The notes under the pieces are model-generated. The model was not told the origin of the DNA, searched no databases, and was given only the letters and a program-made list of their open reading frames with translations. A stretch of DNA of 20,979 nt from Perkinsus chesapeaki (Eukaryota > Perkinsozoa > Perkinsida > Perkinsidae), in contig JAAPAO010000607.1 of the NCBI GenBank assembly GCA_013115145.1, positions 1 through 20,979 on the forward strand. Reading direction: 5' to 3'. Below, one piece after another: positions 1-10,482 of this stretch; positions within the stretch are counted from its first letter, which is position 1, and each line of letters begins with the position of its first letter. A program made the translations under genes and the position numbers.

Positions 1-78
1 TGTTTGTGTAAACTGTCCCACTTAAGCTTGTCCCGTTTATGAAGCTAGTGGATCGAGTGCAATCATATACGAAGTACG

Positions 79-292
79 TCAAGTTTTATTTATTTCAATA
101 TGACCAATCTTTTGAGTTCCAGCGCAAACGGTACGGATCACAACAGTTTGCCCATCTCTAAGCTCAACCATTGGGATGTTGGCCGCGCCTCCTATGGGCT
201 TTGTATGCCTCGCGCCGCGTGCTCCACCATGGCGATTGGAATAATCTCGCACCTCACTGTTCTCGTGTAGCAAAGTGGTGCACACGATGACC
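79..292 (-). CDS. Candidate terminal exon of an unrecognised gene
   Basis: On the minus strand an open frame runs from an acceptor-like ATCACAG (about 293-299) to TGA at 79-81. It encodes a glycine- and threonine-containing segment with KPIGGAANIPMVELRDGQTV and ends EINKT. Composition is protein-like and an in-frame ATG is not needed if this is a last exon. No family is recognised, and no upstream exon could be joined with confidence. It may be chance. Confidence 0.3.
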
Positions 293-681
293 CTGTGATC
301 TCAGACGGAGCATTCCCCACTACCTCGTGCCGAGGTATTGCATATGTGCCAATCGCCGAAGGTAAGTCATGAGTAACGACTCGATTATATCGAGTTCATT
401 GCTCGGGTGACCCACTGAAGCTTCATCGAAAAGAATCAACTAGATCGGCGAGCCGTCACCGACGACTACGCCGCGGTGCTGCCAAAGAACGCGACTTTCA
501 GCCTGATAGCACTAGGGCTGCAGTGCGGTTTAAGGACGGAGCCATTTACCGAAGCTTCGATACCCAAGCTGGAAGTTCCAACTTGACACCACTTCTTCCT
601 TATGGGTGATCGCTTATCTAATGTGTGTAGCGATAATGTACTGGCCGAGCAACAAGAACCTACACGGAACCGTGCGGATCT

Positions 682-870
682 CCAACTTGATCTCCCTTGG
701 CTATCTGATCTTGACCAAGATGGAAAGCATTGCACCTATGAGGAAACATCAACATCATCACAACTGAGACAAAGAGACTGTACTGTAAGTTAGAGTGGGA
801 GCAATGATAGCTAACAAAAGACAAACAGCTTGGGATTGAAAGGAGTGTTCCATGGGACTGACTGTTTCTA
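682..870 (-). pseudogene. Decayed copy of the NAT10 3' end and its last intron
   Basis: This stretch resembles 3808-3976, which holds part of the last NAT10 exon and the 3' half of the preceding intron. The shared order is the CTCCCTTGG, TATCTGATCTT and ACCTATGA blocks, then GACTAAC/TAGCTAAC, ACAAACAGCTTG, GGAGTGTTC and GGGACTGACT. On the minus strand the reading frame after the acceptor-like TCATAG gives CNAFHLGQDQIAKGDQVG against YNVSHLDEDQISKGEKVG in the real gene, then stops. The basic tail and stop region are not recognisable, and about 20 extra bases sit in the middle. Because intron sequence is included, this is a DNA-level duplicate, not a retrocopy. It lies about 3 kb downstream of the gene in the same orientation. 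Confidence 0.75.
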
Positions 871-2471
871 CAGTACCTCGCGAGGGTTATCTATTAGGCT
901 CTCTACGCTCGCCCACCGCGGTTTGTGATGCTTATATACGCCATCTGTAGTGGTTCATAATCAACTAAGCTCCCCGTGCACAGAAGGTTGATAGAGGAGG
1001 ACCGAAGCTTTGGTCTGAACACCATGTACCTTTCCGAAGATCGCGCAAAGTTCGCGCAACAACAACTATCACACGAGGAACGAACCTTGGCGGCTGAGAT
1101 GGTTCACCGACTCGCAACATAGAAGATACGGCAACACAATCGCTGGCGCTCGCGCTCCAGACTGGCGCCTGCGCCCCCACATCGCTTTTCTGGACAGGCT
1201 TTCTTCTAATTGTACTTCTTGTGCTTTTCTTTTGACATCCCCCAGATGTACTTAACGGTCCTCCATGGTCTAGTCTGCATGGGAGCGGAACAGCTCGGGG
1301 AACTTCAGGCGATGGCTGACAGCCCGACACTATCGCGCCGATTGCTCTGGTAACCAATAAAAGATGTGCTAAGAAGATTTACGATATTCGCAAGTCGCCG
1401 CTGATAGCTTTTCCATCTTGATTCAGGATAGAGTCCAGTAACAAGTGCGCGGTGTTGCTTGTCACAGGCGATGCTAACTAACTTCTCCCCATCAATATCC
1501 ACGATCCTTTTCAGAACTACTGGTGTCCTGAATTACGAGAGTTTGCGAAAGGTAGCACGGGGCAACAGATCTCAACAGATCAAGGAGTGCCGCGTTCATT
1601 CTCAAAAAGACGCTCAGTAATGATTGACATTTCGGCCACATCAAGCGAGCTATCCGGCTAATCGGATAACCTTAATCTGAGAATATCTAATAACGGGGGC
1701 TTCCCTGGGCCAGGGACCCTGGCGCCTTCGATAACAAGCTTCGGCAATTTCGAAAAGTATTTTATAGTCAAAGAGTAAAAGGCAGCAATGACTGATAGCT
1801 GTGACTTATTCCCGATAACTTGAGCATCGCTTGGGATTACACCACAATGGGATCTTCCTGGGTTTTACCTAAAAGTGAGCGAGCACGCTAATACGAGAAT
1901 CAAAATGTCGTTTTCACCCCTACGGGTACTGCACTCTCAGTGCCCAGCTCACATCTCATAACTGCTCTGGCAACCCAGAGAATACCCCGCCGAAGAATTA
2001 CGAAAGTTTAAAAAATCAGGCAATTATGCCCACTTGTTTCAGAAATTGTTGGCATCACATCGAATAACGATCATTCCACGTCTTGGACGGAGATAAACTT
2101 GGGTAGCATGTTGAGATCAGATTCAGAAATGTGGCTTATGGCTCTACAAGTCGTTACCGTTTACCAAACCCAGCTCATACATGCAGGCGTATCGGCTTCC
2201 GATGCTCAAGAAATCGTACCTGCAACACTTGCTGCCCGGTTGTGTACCAACCTAACAACAAAGTGCTTGATATAGGTGAGGTATATAGGGAATGATAAGG
2301 CTCGCTGGTAGCATGCATCTGTAAAGCCATTCCTCTCGTTAGCATCTCATTCCTAGATAAATTAATACGAGTCGTGGTAATTCACGTATCGTGGTCCACG
2401 ACCGGGGGCAGTCTCCCGCTCTTATCGATTATATCACTTCACTTCCCTGACAGTTCTAGAGGAGACGCGCC

Positions 2472-2520
2472 ATAGCCGCACAAAAGAGATATATATTAAA
2501 TCTCGTTAAGTTGCGGCTAT
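2472..2520. repeat. Two-tier inverted repeat (hairpin)
   Basis: Outer arms ATAGCCGCA (2472-2480) and TGCGGCTAT (2512-2520) pair perfectly over 9 bases. Inside them GAGAT (2486-2490) pairs with ATCTC (2500-2504), leaving an AT-rich loop. It could be a structured RNA, a cruciform-prone site or a relic of a small inverted-repeat element. Confidence 0.6.
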
Positions 2521-3219
2521 CAGCTGAATTACGGCTGTTGCCAAAACCAAGACGTATGCTACTTCACCTTTGTTGCTATCAAATTATACTCATCGATTCT
2601 TGGAGCATCAGCACCCTCATCGACGAGGCGATACGAAGAGCTGTGTTGGGATGAGATCCAAAATGGAATTTTGCAAATACCACATTTATCTTACATCTTT
2701 AGACTAGTCCTGGAGGAAAGACACTCGAGAGAGAATCTGATCCATACCGGCTAACACACACGACGGTGCACGGATGATATTATTATCACGTTTCGGGTTT
2801 AAATGAATTAATCAGCCTTTAGACAATACTTAGCAAGAGGCGCTGCAGTCGCGTAGAGGCTGGATGGCAGAGTTATGGTCATAGCTAACTTTGCCATTAC
2901 AGCTATATAGAAAAGTACGATTGCTGTAATTGGGAGCTTCGGGATGCGCAATGAGCTTGTACGCGTCAACCAGCCCGGTCAGACGTGACGTTGTAGTTAT
3001 TTATCACCGCAGCCAAACGCACACCGAGTTATTCAAGGTTGATCGTATTCGCATTACAGTGTGATCACCACTGTACGAATTCACGCAAGATGATATCACA
3101 GAAGGGGGACACAACCAGAACCCCTCCCAGTGCCGATGGCGTCGTCAATGATGACTCATCATCATTAAACTGATGCTTTTCGGTTTCTCTGTTTGGATTC
3201 GGATTCGGTTGGCAGTTTA

Positions 3220-3252
3220 GTGTCCGCGCTGTTGTACAGCGTTCACGGACAC
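3220..3252. repeat. Bulged inverted repeat
   Basis: Outer arms GTGTCCG (3220-3226) and CGGACAC (3246-3252) enclose inner arms CGCTGT and ACAGCG with a three-base loop, with a short unpaired bulge on one side only. It sits just beyond the 3' end of the small minus-strand frame at 3269-3463, so it could belong to that transcript's 3' end. This role is inference. Confidence 0.5.
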
Positions 3253-3268
3253 AAAAGCCCTGTGAGGC

Positions 3269-3463
3269 TCATAAGGCGGATGGATCTGCTGTAGGGAAAA
3301 CGGAATTCCGTTCAATCCAAAAAGCTCCGGGAGTGTTTGATGGCAAGCCAGTGAGTTTCTCAAATTTAGTCGGATGTCCTCGAATCTCAATCATTGATTC
3401 ATCCGGTTTGAGGCTCTGAAGTTGCCGCTGTTGATTTGACTCGGACATTCCTCCGCTCATCAT
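3269..3463 (-). CDS. Small open reading frame or first exon, unknown
   Basis: An ATG-started frame of 64 codons begins MMSGGMSESNQQRQLQSL, contains FEKLTGLPSNTPGAFWIER, and ends at TGA 3269-3271. Its mixed polar and hydrophobic composition looks more like protein than the surrounding frames. It lies about 250 bases beyond the NAT10 stop on the same strand, with an AT-rich stretch between them. It could be a short gene, a first exon or a gene fragment. No domain is recognised. Confidence 0.3.
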   Translation of the reverse strand: MMSGGMSESNQQRQLQSLKPDESMIEIRGHPTKFEKLTGLPSNTPGAFWIERNSVFPTADPSAL

Positions 3464-3534
3464 TGGAGCACTCGCTAGAATGAATGTTGTACCCCTAGAG
3501 TGAGATTTGGATGATGTAGTGATATGAGGCTAAC

Positions 3535-3575
3535 TAGACTGTAAGTGTAACTTAGTCTAAATAACTTACTAAGTT
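3535..3575. repeat. Overlapping inverted repeats in AT-rich spacer
   Basis: AACTTAGT (3549-3556) pairs with ACTAAGTT (3568-3575), and TAGACT near 3535 pairs with AGTCTA just before 3560, so the same central bases can pair two ways. The spacer lies between the NAT10 stop (3714) and the small frame at 3269-3463. It may contribute to 3'-end formation or to an upstream control region. Confidence 0.4.
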
Positions 3576-3713
3576 AATTATATTATCAAGTTTATACCGT
3601 GGAGGTTACTTACCGTTTGTGTGTTAGATATTCACTAGCTCAACTCAACGACACCATTGGGTACGAAACAACGTTATTGGTAAATAGACGTTCAGCGGAG
3701 CTCTCTTCACCGG

Positions 3714-6700
3714 TTACTTGTGGGCCTTCTTGCCGCCCTTACCACTGCCATGAGAAGCCCTCTTTCGCTTTTTGTCGGCAGAATCACGCTGGACCAACAC
3801 TCGATTGCCAACTTTCTCTCCCTTGGATATCTGATCTTCATCAAGGTGGGAAACATTGTACCTATGATAGAACATCAGGAGGCTGTAATGTAAGTAGAAG
3901 CGGAGGCAATGATGACTAACAATACACAAACAGCTTGCGATGGGTAGGAGTGTTCACTGGGACTGACTATTGCTATGAGGCCGTTTATTTTACCGCTTCA
4001 CCGTTATATCGAGCATGTCTCGACTTCGGAGCTGCACAACCAACCTAACGAGAATCTTACTTTTCAAAAGAGCCTCCCGCCTGGGAACTCATCAGAGAGT
4101 CCAAAAGGAGCTCGCGTTTCTTAGCGAGGAGCTCCTTATCGACTTCTTTGCCCGCCAAGGCTTGGTCTTCCTCCAACGTGTTCTCTGGCAGCTCCACCGT
4201 CTCTTCCTCATCAGCTTCATCTTCCTCAACCACCTGAGGATATTCCTAGACTGCTCAGCGCGGTGAATTCTCCAAGTCTAATTTGAATGTCTTCCAACAA
4301 CCACACTACTATTGAAATATACAGTCAAAAAGTAATGCTATAATAATACTACTGCGATAGGATGGCTCTTACCGTCTTTTGTTTAGGCTCCAGCTCATCC
4401 TTTTCGATATCCTCAATCATACCCTTCAGCAGTTGATTAGCCAGCTTGTAGATCGCCTTGTTGAACAAAGCTAACAGTTGCGTTGGTCGCAGGCGATTCC
4501 CAAATTCCTTCGCCGCCAGGTCGTCAACAGAGCCTACCGGAAAAATAACCATAAATGACAACAGAGCTTTCAATGCTTACGTCGCTGCAGGCCCATGCCC
4601 AGAAGAACAGCCTTCTGGAGAGAAGACAGGTTAATGCTTGGCAATCTATGAGTGAAGTAAAGATTGGACACCACAGGGATCTGAAGAAAGCCTCCATCAA
4701 GGTAACCCTAGCCCGGCTTACCAAATCGGTGACGAGGTGATAATCCACCAGATTTTTTCCGTACTGCTGCAGACGATGAATGTCGTAACGAGACAGGAAC
4801 TCCAGTATCTGATTCAATAATAGGAACGGAAAGCGAGGAGGATTCAAGCCGGCTTACGTTAGTTTTGTCAACGTTAGGAAGGACGCGATCCTCCTCCCTT
4901 TCGGGCAGCTCAGCAGCTGACACCACCGACAAAGCCAACTCAGTCTGCATGTGTCGGAAGGGTGAGCTCGACAATAGGCGAACAAACCTGAGACGATCAA
5001 AGAGTGTCTCGTTTCGTAAAGACTCCGGATTGGCTCATGTATAAGGCGAGAAAGGGTTAGGTGCAATGAAGGCCGCAAGAATCAAAACTTGCAAAGGTAC
5101 GCAAGTCCTCTTTGATGACTACTAGGCCAATGAACCTACCTTCCGTTGAAATCGACCGAGAGCTTCTTCAGCCAATCATCACCACCTTGACTGCAGTTCC
5201 TCACCATTATAGCCGAACATTCCCCTGTGATCTCATTGGCAGTCTGACGGACCTGCGAAAAGCTCGTGCGAAAAAATGGTGGCGACAATCCCTTGTGCCG
5301 ATCAGCTTACGTAAAGAGGAGCTAGTCCGGATTTATGCCAGAAGTTGAAGAGCTGCAAGGTAAGACCAAAGCTGGTGCCAAGGTAGTCCACACCACCCGG
5401 GAAGAGACTCTCAACATCTGAACAACAACACCAACTGACTGTAAGCTACACTCGTGCTGATGATATAGGAATTGAGTCAAAGCAGCATTGGGAGTGGTAT
5501 TAAAGCACAGACAGGTATTTAAATGAAGACGAATTAGACATCGCTCTCTCAAGGTATTCGAGGTTCATATCATCGAGGAAAACAGAACCCGCGTCTGACC
5601 ACCATTCTACTAGACGTAGCGAGCGGCCATATCCCGCCGGACACCAAGATCCGCTTTTAACTACCAAGATGGTGGAAAACTATGTCTATCAAAATAATCG
5701 CATACCTGATAGTTTGCTCAGCAATGGAGCAACTGCCTTCTTGGGAGCGATGCGCTCGTTCTGCAGATCAGCAGCAGCTTTATCCTTCTCAGCACCGTCC
5801 TTGCTGTTATCCTCGATCTCCTCTTCCGACTCTTCATCAGAGGAAGACTCTAAAAACGACATCAGTGAGGCGGAGCGAGGTCACTAATAACTCACCCTCC
5901 TCATCTTCTGCATTACCAGCCATCTTCCCCTCTAAAAAGGCCTCGAGCTGCCTCAAAGCTTCGGTGGCATACCCCTTCCTTTGAAGTGAGGGATGACATG
6001 CAATACGGACCACGCGTACCTGTGCCACCGTCAACAATGCGACGAGCAGCAGCCTCCACCTACCCCAGCAAGCGAGCCGAACCCAGAGTCCGGGTATTGC
6101 TGACCAAGCGTCCATGGTATCATATCTCCAGAAGGCCTCATCTCCCCTCGTCGGAGAGCATGGGATTGTGCCGAACGGGAGAGGCGCCCTTCAGCACAGA
6201 CCTAACAGGAACAACAGAGAAGCGTTGAAAGGGTTAGCCCGTCACCGCAAGAGCAAGCTCATATCACACCCTATAAGGCGGGAGAGCCACGAGGCAAACC
6301 AGCCGCAGGGTCTTCGAACCGAGTCCGCCGTTCAAGCTTCTATACGTATGCTCCCAGATGCCACGGTAGTCCCAACCACAAATGAGTCCCTACGAGCTAC
6401 CCTATAATACTACCTGTATCCCCACCAGCACTTCAGGTAGACGTCCTTGACTCTTCGACAGGGGAGGCAGGAGAGCAAACACCTAAACGAGGCTTCCACC
6501 GGCGTTCTCCGAAATGTGCCTACATGGTGCTTTGGCGCATCACTCATCAAGAGGAGATCATTCGGTGAGTTTTTGTAATGAGAGCTCACGAACAAGGACT
6601 GCATGTTACGAAGGAAGACTTCTGACGCCTTATGGTACGAGAATAATGTATCGCGGTTAACAAGGTACCTGATTCAGACGTGAAATTCTGATAGAAAAAC

Positions 6701-9485
6701 CGCAAAATCATTACAGTTCGCATTGCTCTGGCATCGGTAGACCATCCAAGTTCTTCAGCGTAGGCGGCGAAGTTGCGTCCAGACACAGCAGGCGGCCCAA
6801 CCATGCCTCCAGACCGTCGCCACTAGCGTAGCGTATCTAGATTAAGACGACTTCGCGAGGATGCGTCCTTCGGATGCCGAACTAGATGTTGGAACGTATG
6901 CAAGAAGATCACTATATCATTAGTTGTATTCATTGTATATTATTACTACATAACCCTTATATTACAGATTCTTTTGCTACTAGCAACTCCTACTGTTCAG
7001 GATTACCCCTACATAATCAAGGTGATGAAGCCCTCCTAGTGCAAGAATAGTCCGCAAATGCGATCTCCTTGAGCTCCACATTTGACGCTCCCCAAAACAA
7101 CCATTCGCCCGTCCCCTCATTACCGGTGTCTCCAATGTAAGCTCTGTTAGGTGCCTTCCACTAGGATCGTTCCTCGATCCCTTCTGCTGCTTCCTCAGCT
7201 CCGCTATCAGCTTCAACGATAACGCTCGGCCCGTTCCTGATAATCATCATTACACCGAAATCCATTCCAATCCCTTCCCCACCTTCGTAGCCCTGAACCG
7301 TACTAGACATAAGCGTGATATGCTGACCTGTACTGAGGAGGTTCTTAACCACTGGCAACGGTATGGCCGCAGCCTCATCGATAACGAGCAGCTCTCCTTG
7401 GGAGATATATCTGAGCAACGATTCGCCGGATTCCAGCAATGTCCTAATGAATACATATCATGCGCATGTGTACATTGTGATGTATATCTCCTCCTTCACC
7501 AGGAAATAATTTACTATCTACATTTTGCCGAAGTCCAATACTCTCTTTCATAATCATGTACAAAGTAAATATATCAACAATATAAATACCATTATTAGCA
7601 CCCAATATTGTATATTACTATTAATGGGATGCAATATAACATTTAAGGTATATAATCATCTATATTGACTATAATATCATATTTATTACTATTATACTAA
7701 TGATATACGAGCTACTCGGGAACCACTCTCCCAGACCCCATCATCCTTATTACTTGCTATCAGCCGGGCTGACGTATTGTATCGTCTGCCTGTGTGTCTT
7801 ATATACATTAATCTGCACCAAAGGCTTATTCAATCCCCTATGGCCTCCCCCGCCGCTCTCCAGCTTAGCATTGCTATCATTTCCTTCACCTTCTTTGCCT
7901 TGCTGTTGCACCTGACCAACTCCATGCCTTCCCTCCTGATACGCTATCACTGACCAGACTATAATCCTGGTGCTCCGCATAGCCCAGTGACTCGAAGGTC
8001 CGAAGGACAAACTCGAAGAGTGTCGTGAGATTCTCCGGCGATGGAGCCGTAACGAACACATTAGAGTACCTGACCCCACGATTCTCACGCCGTGCCCACC
8101 CCCCGCCTACCCTTGTGTGATAGCCAGCGCAACAGCCATGCCTAAACTGGCACTCTTGCCTCGTCCACGTGCTGCTGTAAGGGACACGACTTGGCCCATA
8201 GTTTGGGACGTAATAACCTCCCCAAAAGACATCACCTGACCATACCCGCTGCATTCAACTCTCAGTAATTCCCAGCACTACCGCTTTGGCCTGATCGCTG
8301 GTCTTGGCCAGCTTGACCACCTTCCCTAGGGTACTTTCAGGGTCCAGCTCCCCTACTAGAGCGTCTCTCTCCGCCTCATCTGTTGCTGTTGCCAGCTCGG
8401 CTTCATCGACGTTCTCAGCTGAGGCCTGCATAAACCCTGCTCGGTGCTAAGATTTCCACCCTTACCGTCTCGGAAATCGAGCCTAAGGTGGCCTGGCTGA
8501 TGGGAAGCACGTTAAGCTCATCATCGACCACCAGACAGTTACGGCAATCCGCCAAACCTGAGTCAAAAAATAACCACACCGAAGGCAGCCGGTAAGCCGT
8601 ACTGAGGATGAACCTCTCGTTGAAGCGGGGCTCCACCGTGTCGTGGTCTTCGCCACGGAACTTCGAATGTGCGTCCATCACGGTGCTATACCTGTACGAG
8701 AGGGTCCTAGGCAGACCAGAGCTGATAGGTAGCTTACAGCTGCTTGAGACTGGACATGGTCCTCAGCATTATCATAACTATTCCTCCACCTGAGACGGTT
8801 TCCATCGTACCTAAAAGGGATGCTCACAGCCCAAAAGATCTCCATGGTGAAGCGGTTTGAGGGCCATCAAGCCGTCAACGATTCTCGGGGACTGCTCTAG
8901 TGCATAGCCCTCTACTGCGTAGGCATGCTCCGGCCTATCCCTCGACCCACTTACGGCAAAGAAGGTTAGGAGTTAGAGCCTCAAAGTCAGAGAGAACGCA
9001 CATATCGTAGGTCTTGCCCAGAATAGTCTCAGAGTCTCTATAATAGCAGAATCGAATATCGGTACCTATACCAGAATGAAAATGAAGTACCGAAGCCATC
9101 CTTACTTGACAGGAAGAGCTCGAAGGGATCGTCCGTGGCCGTATCGTATTTCCCCTGCTTAATGGCCTTCTTCATATTCCTACCACGCTTCCTTCGATTC
9201 GATGAGAACCCTAGGTCCTTCTTGTAGCACCATAGAACCTGTTTGGCAACGTCCTCGACCGACAGGGGCCCATGCCGCTCACCGAGGGCTTCTTCGTGGT
9301 AAGCTTAGACAGGAGATAGTGCAAATTGGTGACCTGGTCCTTCCCGTTGTCACCAACGACCACAAAAAGCGAACCTAATAAGGGCCACATCTAGGCCCTT
9401 CCACGCCCTTCCAAGGCCTACGTTGGTTTCGGAGCACGTTCTGCTCTACCATAATACGGACGCGAGAGTCTACCTTCTTTCTCAT
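3714..9485 (-). CDS. NAT10: RNA cytidine acetyltransferase, NAT10/Kre33 family (28 exons)
   Basis: This family makes N4-acetylcytidine in 18S rRNA and, with an adaptor, in some tRNAs, using ATP and acetyl-CoA; it acts in the nucleolus and in small-subunit assembly. Joining exons gives about 1,075 codons, close to the usual 1,025-1,060. The start ATG (9483-9485) opens MRKKVDSRVRIMVEQNVL, matching the family N-terminus. In order: N-terminal TmcA-like domain (residues about 1-230, with RFNERFILS and CLVVDDELNVLPIS); Walker A in TAARGRGKSA (about 280); SNVFVTAPSPENLTTLFEF; Walker B DEAAAIPLP (about 415); GYEGTGRALSLKLIAELR; NRDTLFSYHKASEVFL and SSHYKNSPNDL; GNAT acetyl-CoA motif VRIACHPSLQRKGYA (about 650); DYLGTSFGL; GKNLVDYHLVTDLIPVVSN (about 875); an acidic stretch; and a lysine-rich tail ending at TAA 3714-3716. 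A glycine/glutamine-rich insert lies near residue 350. The identity is secure; whether this copy is intact depends on one exon (5024-5087). Confidence 0.95.
3714..9485 (-). other. NAT10: Exon map of the NAT10 gene
   Basis: Exons in transcript order (high to low coordinate): 9485-9422, 9374-9283, 9238-9106, 9065-8955, 8810-8738, 8691-8603, 8557-8466, 8425-8260, 8189-8111, 8069-7955, 7911-7754, 7443-7283, 7236-7124, 6836-6715, 6668-6524, 6482-6414, 6201-6064, 6019-5896, 5849-5706, 5417-5311, 5252-5140, about 5087-5024, 4944-4858, 4808-4722, 4680-4581, 4533-4373, 4233-4061, 3861-3714. Each junction was set by GT-AG ends, codon phase and continuity with the family alignment. Most introns are 40-58 bases. 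Longer ones are 8811-8954, 7444-7753 (310 bases, very AT-rich), 6837-7123, 6202-6413, 5418-5705, 4234-4372 and 3862-4060. Less certain are the donor at 8259 (GTTGAA), the acceptor at 5088 and the donor at 5023 (GTCTTT). Confidence 0.85.
5024..5087 (-). other. NAT10: NAT10 exon 22 with an in-frame TAA in the simplest model
   Basis: This exon should encode the conserved block that reads RRFLALLSYQF in relatives. FLALYMSQSG is present in the expected frame, and the exon then joins TELALSVVSAAEL in phase 0. The only AG acceptor in a suitable place (5088-5089 on the plus strand) adds about ten codons upstream that end in TAA, directly before the conserved block. An alternative acceptor nearer 5107 puts the downstream block in the wrong frame. 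The choices are a non-AG acceptor, a real nonsense change, or a sequence error. Confidence 0.5.
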
Positions 9486-10482
9486 AACGGCGAGTGAGGA
9501 ACGGTAAAATGCCAACTGAGCGGTTTATTAGATAGTAACGGACACTGATTGGAAGTCACTGAACTATGAACGGTGGTATAGTGAAAGACAGGAGGGCTCC
9601 TTCAGGAGGCTTCTATGTTTCGGAGGATTGCGACACGCGAAAATCGGTAAACAAATCACAAAAAATCGGCGGAGCGATGCATTGTAAACGTCAGCGCACT
9701 GTCATGGCATATTGAAGGCCCCTTAACAGTTATGGCAAATCTTGGGGTTACGGCCATACGGGAGGCAACTAAATCAGAGTAGCGGCGCTGGGGAGGGGAG
9801 GATAGGATTGTGTGGAGCAGTTACAAACTGGCCAGGCTAACAGTTGTCTATACTGCCACCATAAGAGAGCACTTAACAAATACAATAACAAATTTAAAGC
9901 TCGGCTTGAAGGCGATCGATAACGGTACGGTATGGGGAATCATCCGAAAGTCTAGGCCGGCTCAGGAGTGGACCCCGTATGGCCGATGCCGGCTAGACAG
10001 GAGAGACGGGCTTGGAGGGTCACCTATAATAAAGGTAAGTTGCTCTGTGTGGGAGGTATTACTATCATAATAGGCCCGCACCATCACGGTAAGTACGCAG
10101 TGAAGCATTATGTGTTCCATGATTGGCGGTATAAGTTCACCTTCTACAATGTTGCTGATCCCAGGTGAGATCGGCTGCGTTATCGGACCGTTTTTGGGAA
10201 GTATCTTTATCGTTATAATAATTCAGTCTCACCTAAAACTTACCTGTCTGGTAACCCCCAGAGATCATATAGCGGATCTTTTCAGTCATTCTGCGTGTAA
10301 TTTCGGATGATTACCCTCTGAGCTCCGCCATCTAAGCTCACCATGCCGATCTACAACAGTTCGCTAATCCATCATCTTATACCAAAATACGCTATTAGCT
10401 TGTACTCTCCCATAATATACAAAAAATAAAGGCACCAAACAAATACCAAAATACTATTTAGGTTTTTTGACTACATACTTTT
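9486..10482. other. Spacer between divergent genes
   Basis: About 1 kb separates the NAT10 start codon (minus strand) from the possible start of the coiled-coil gene (plus strand). An 86-codon frame at 9810-10070 has no ATG and no recognised domain. GTAAGT-like sites at about 10035 and 10089 could be donors in an untranslated leader. The last 100 bases (10380-10480) are AT-rich. The head-to-head layout would allow a shared promoter region, but no specific element is recognised. Confidence 0.5.

Larger units (their letters stand above)
886..3268. other. Long stretch with no recognisable gene
   Basis: No frame on either strand carries a recognisable domain or a convincing splice chain. Frames near 965-1502 on the minus strand are arginine-, serine- and proline-rich and look like chance openings. 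The stretch holds several inverted repeats, listed separately (2472-2520, about 3055-3078, 3220-3252). Confidence 0.6.

Noticed and set aside
602-793. Plus-strand frame sharing LPWxSDLxQxGKHCTY with 3599-3919
   Set aside because: The similarity is real, but the coding sense is the minus strand: the matching part of 3714-3861 is the last exon of NAT10 in correct phase. The plus-strand frames are its shadow.
4015-4266. Plus-strand 83-codon frame
   Set aside because: It is antisense to NAT10 exon 27, whose minus-strand reading is an acidic and lysine-rich segment that joins neighbouring exons in phase.
5682-5984. Plus-strand frames over the serine-rich stretch
   Set aside because: They are antisense to NAT10 exons 18 and 19, which encode the GNAT motif and an acidic linker.
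6290-6340. T-loop-like GGTTCGAA on the minus strand suggesting a tRNA
   Set aside because: The flanking bases do not form the T-arm stem and no acceptor or anticodon arm could be found; it lies in a NAT10 intron.
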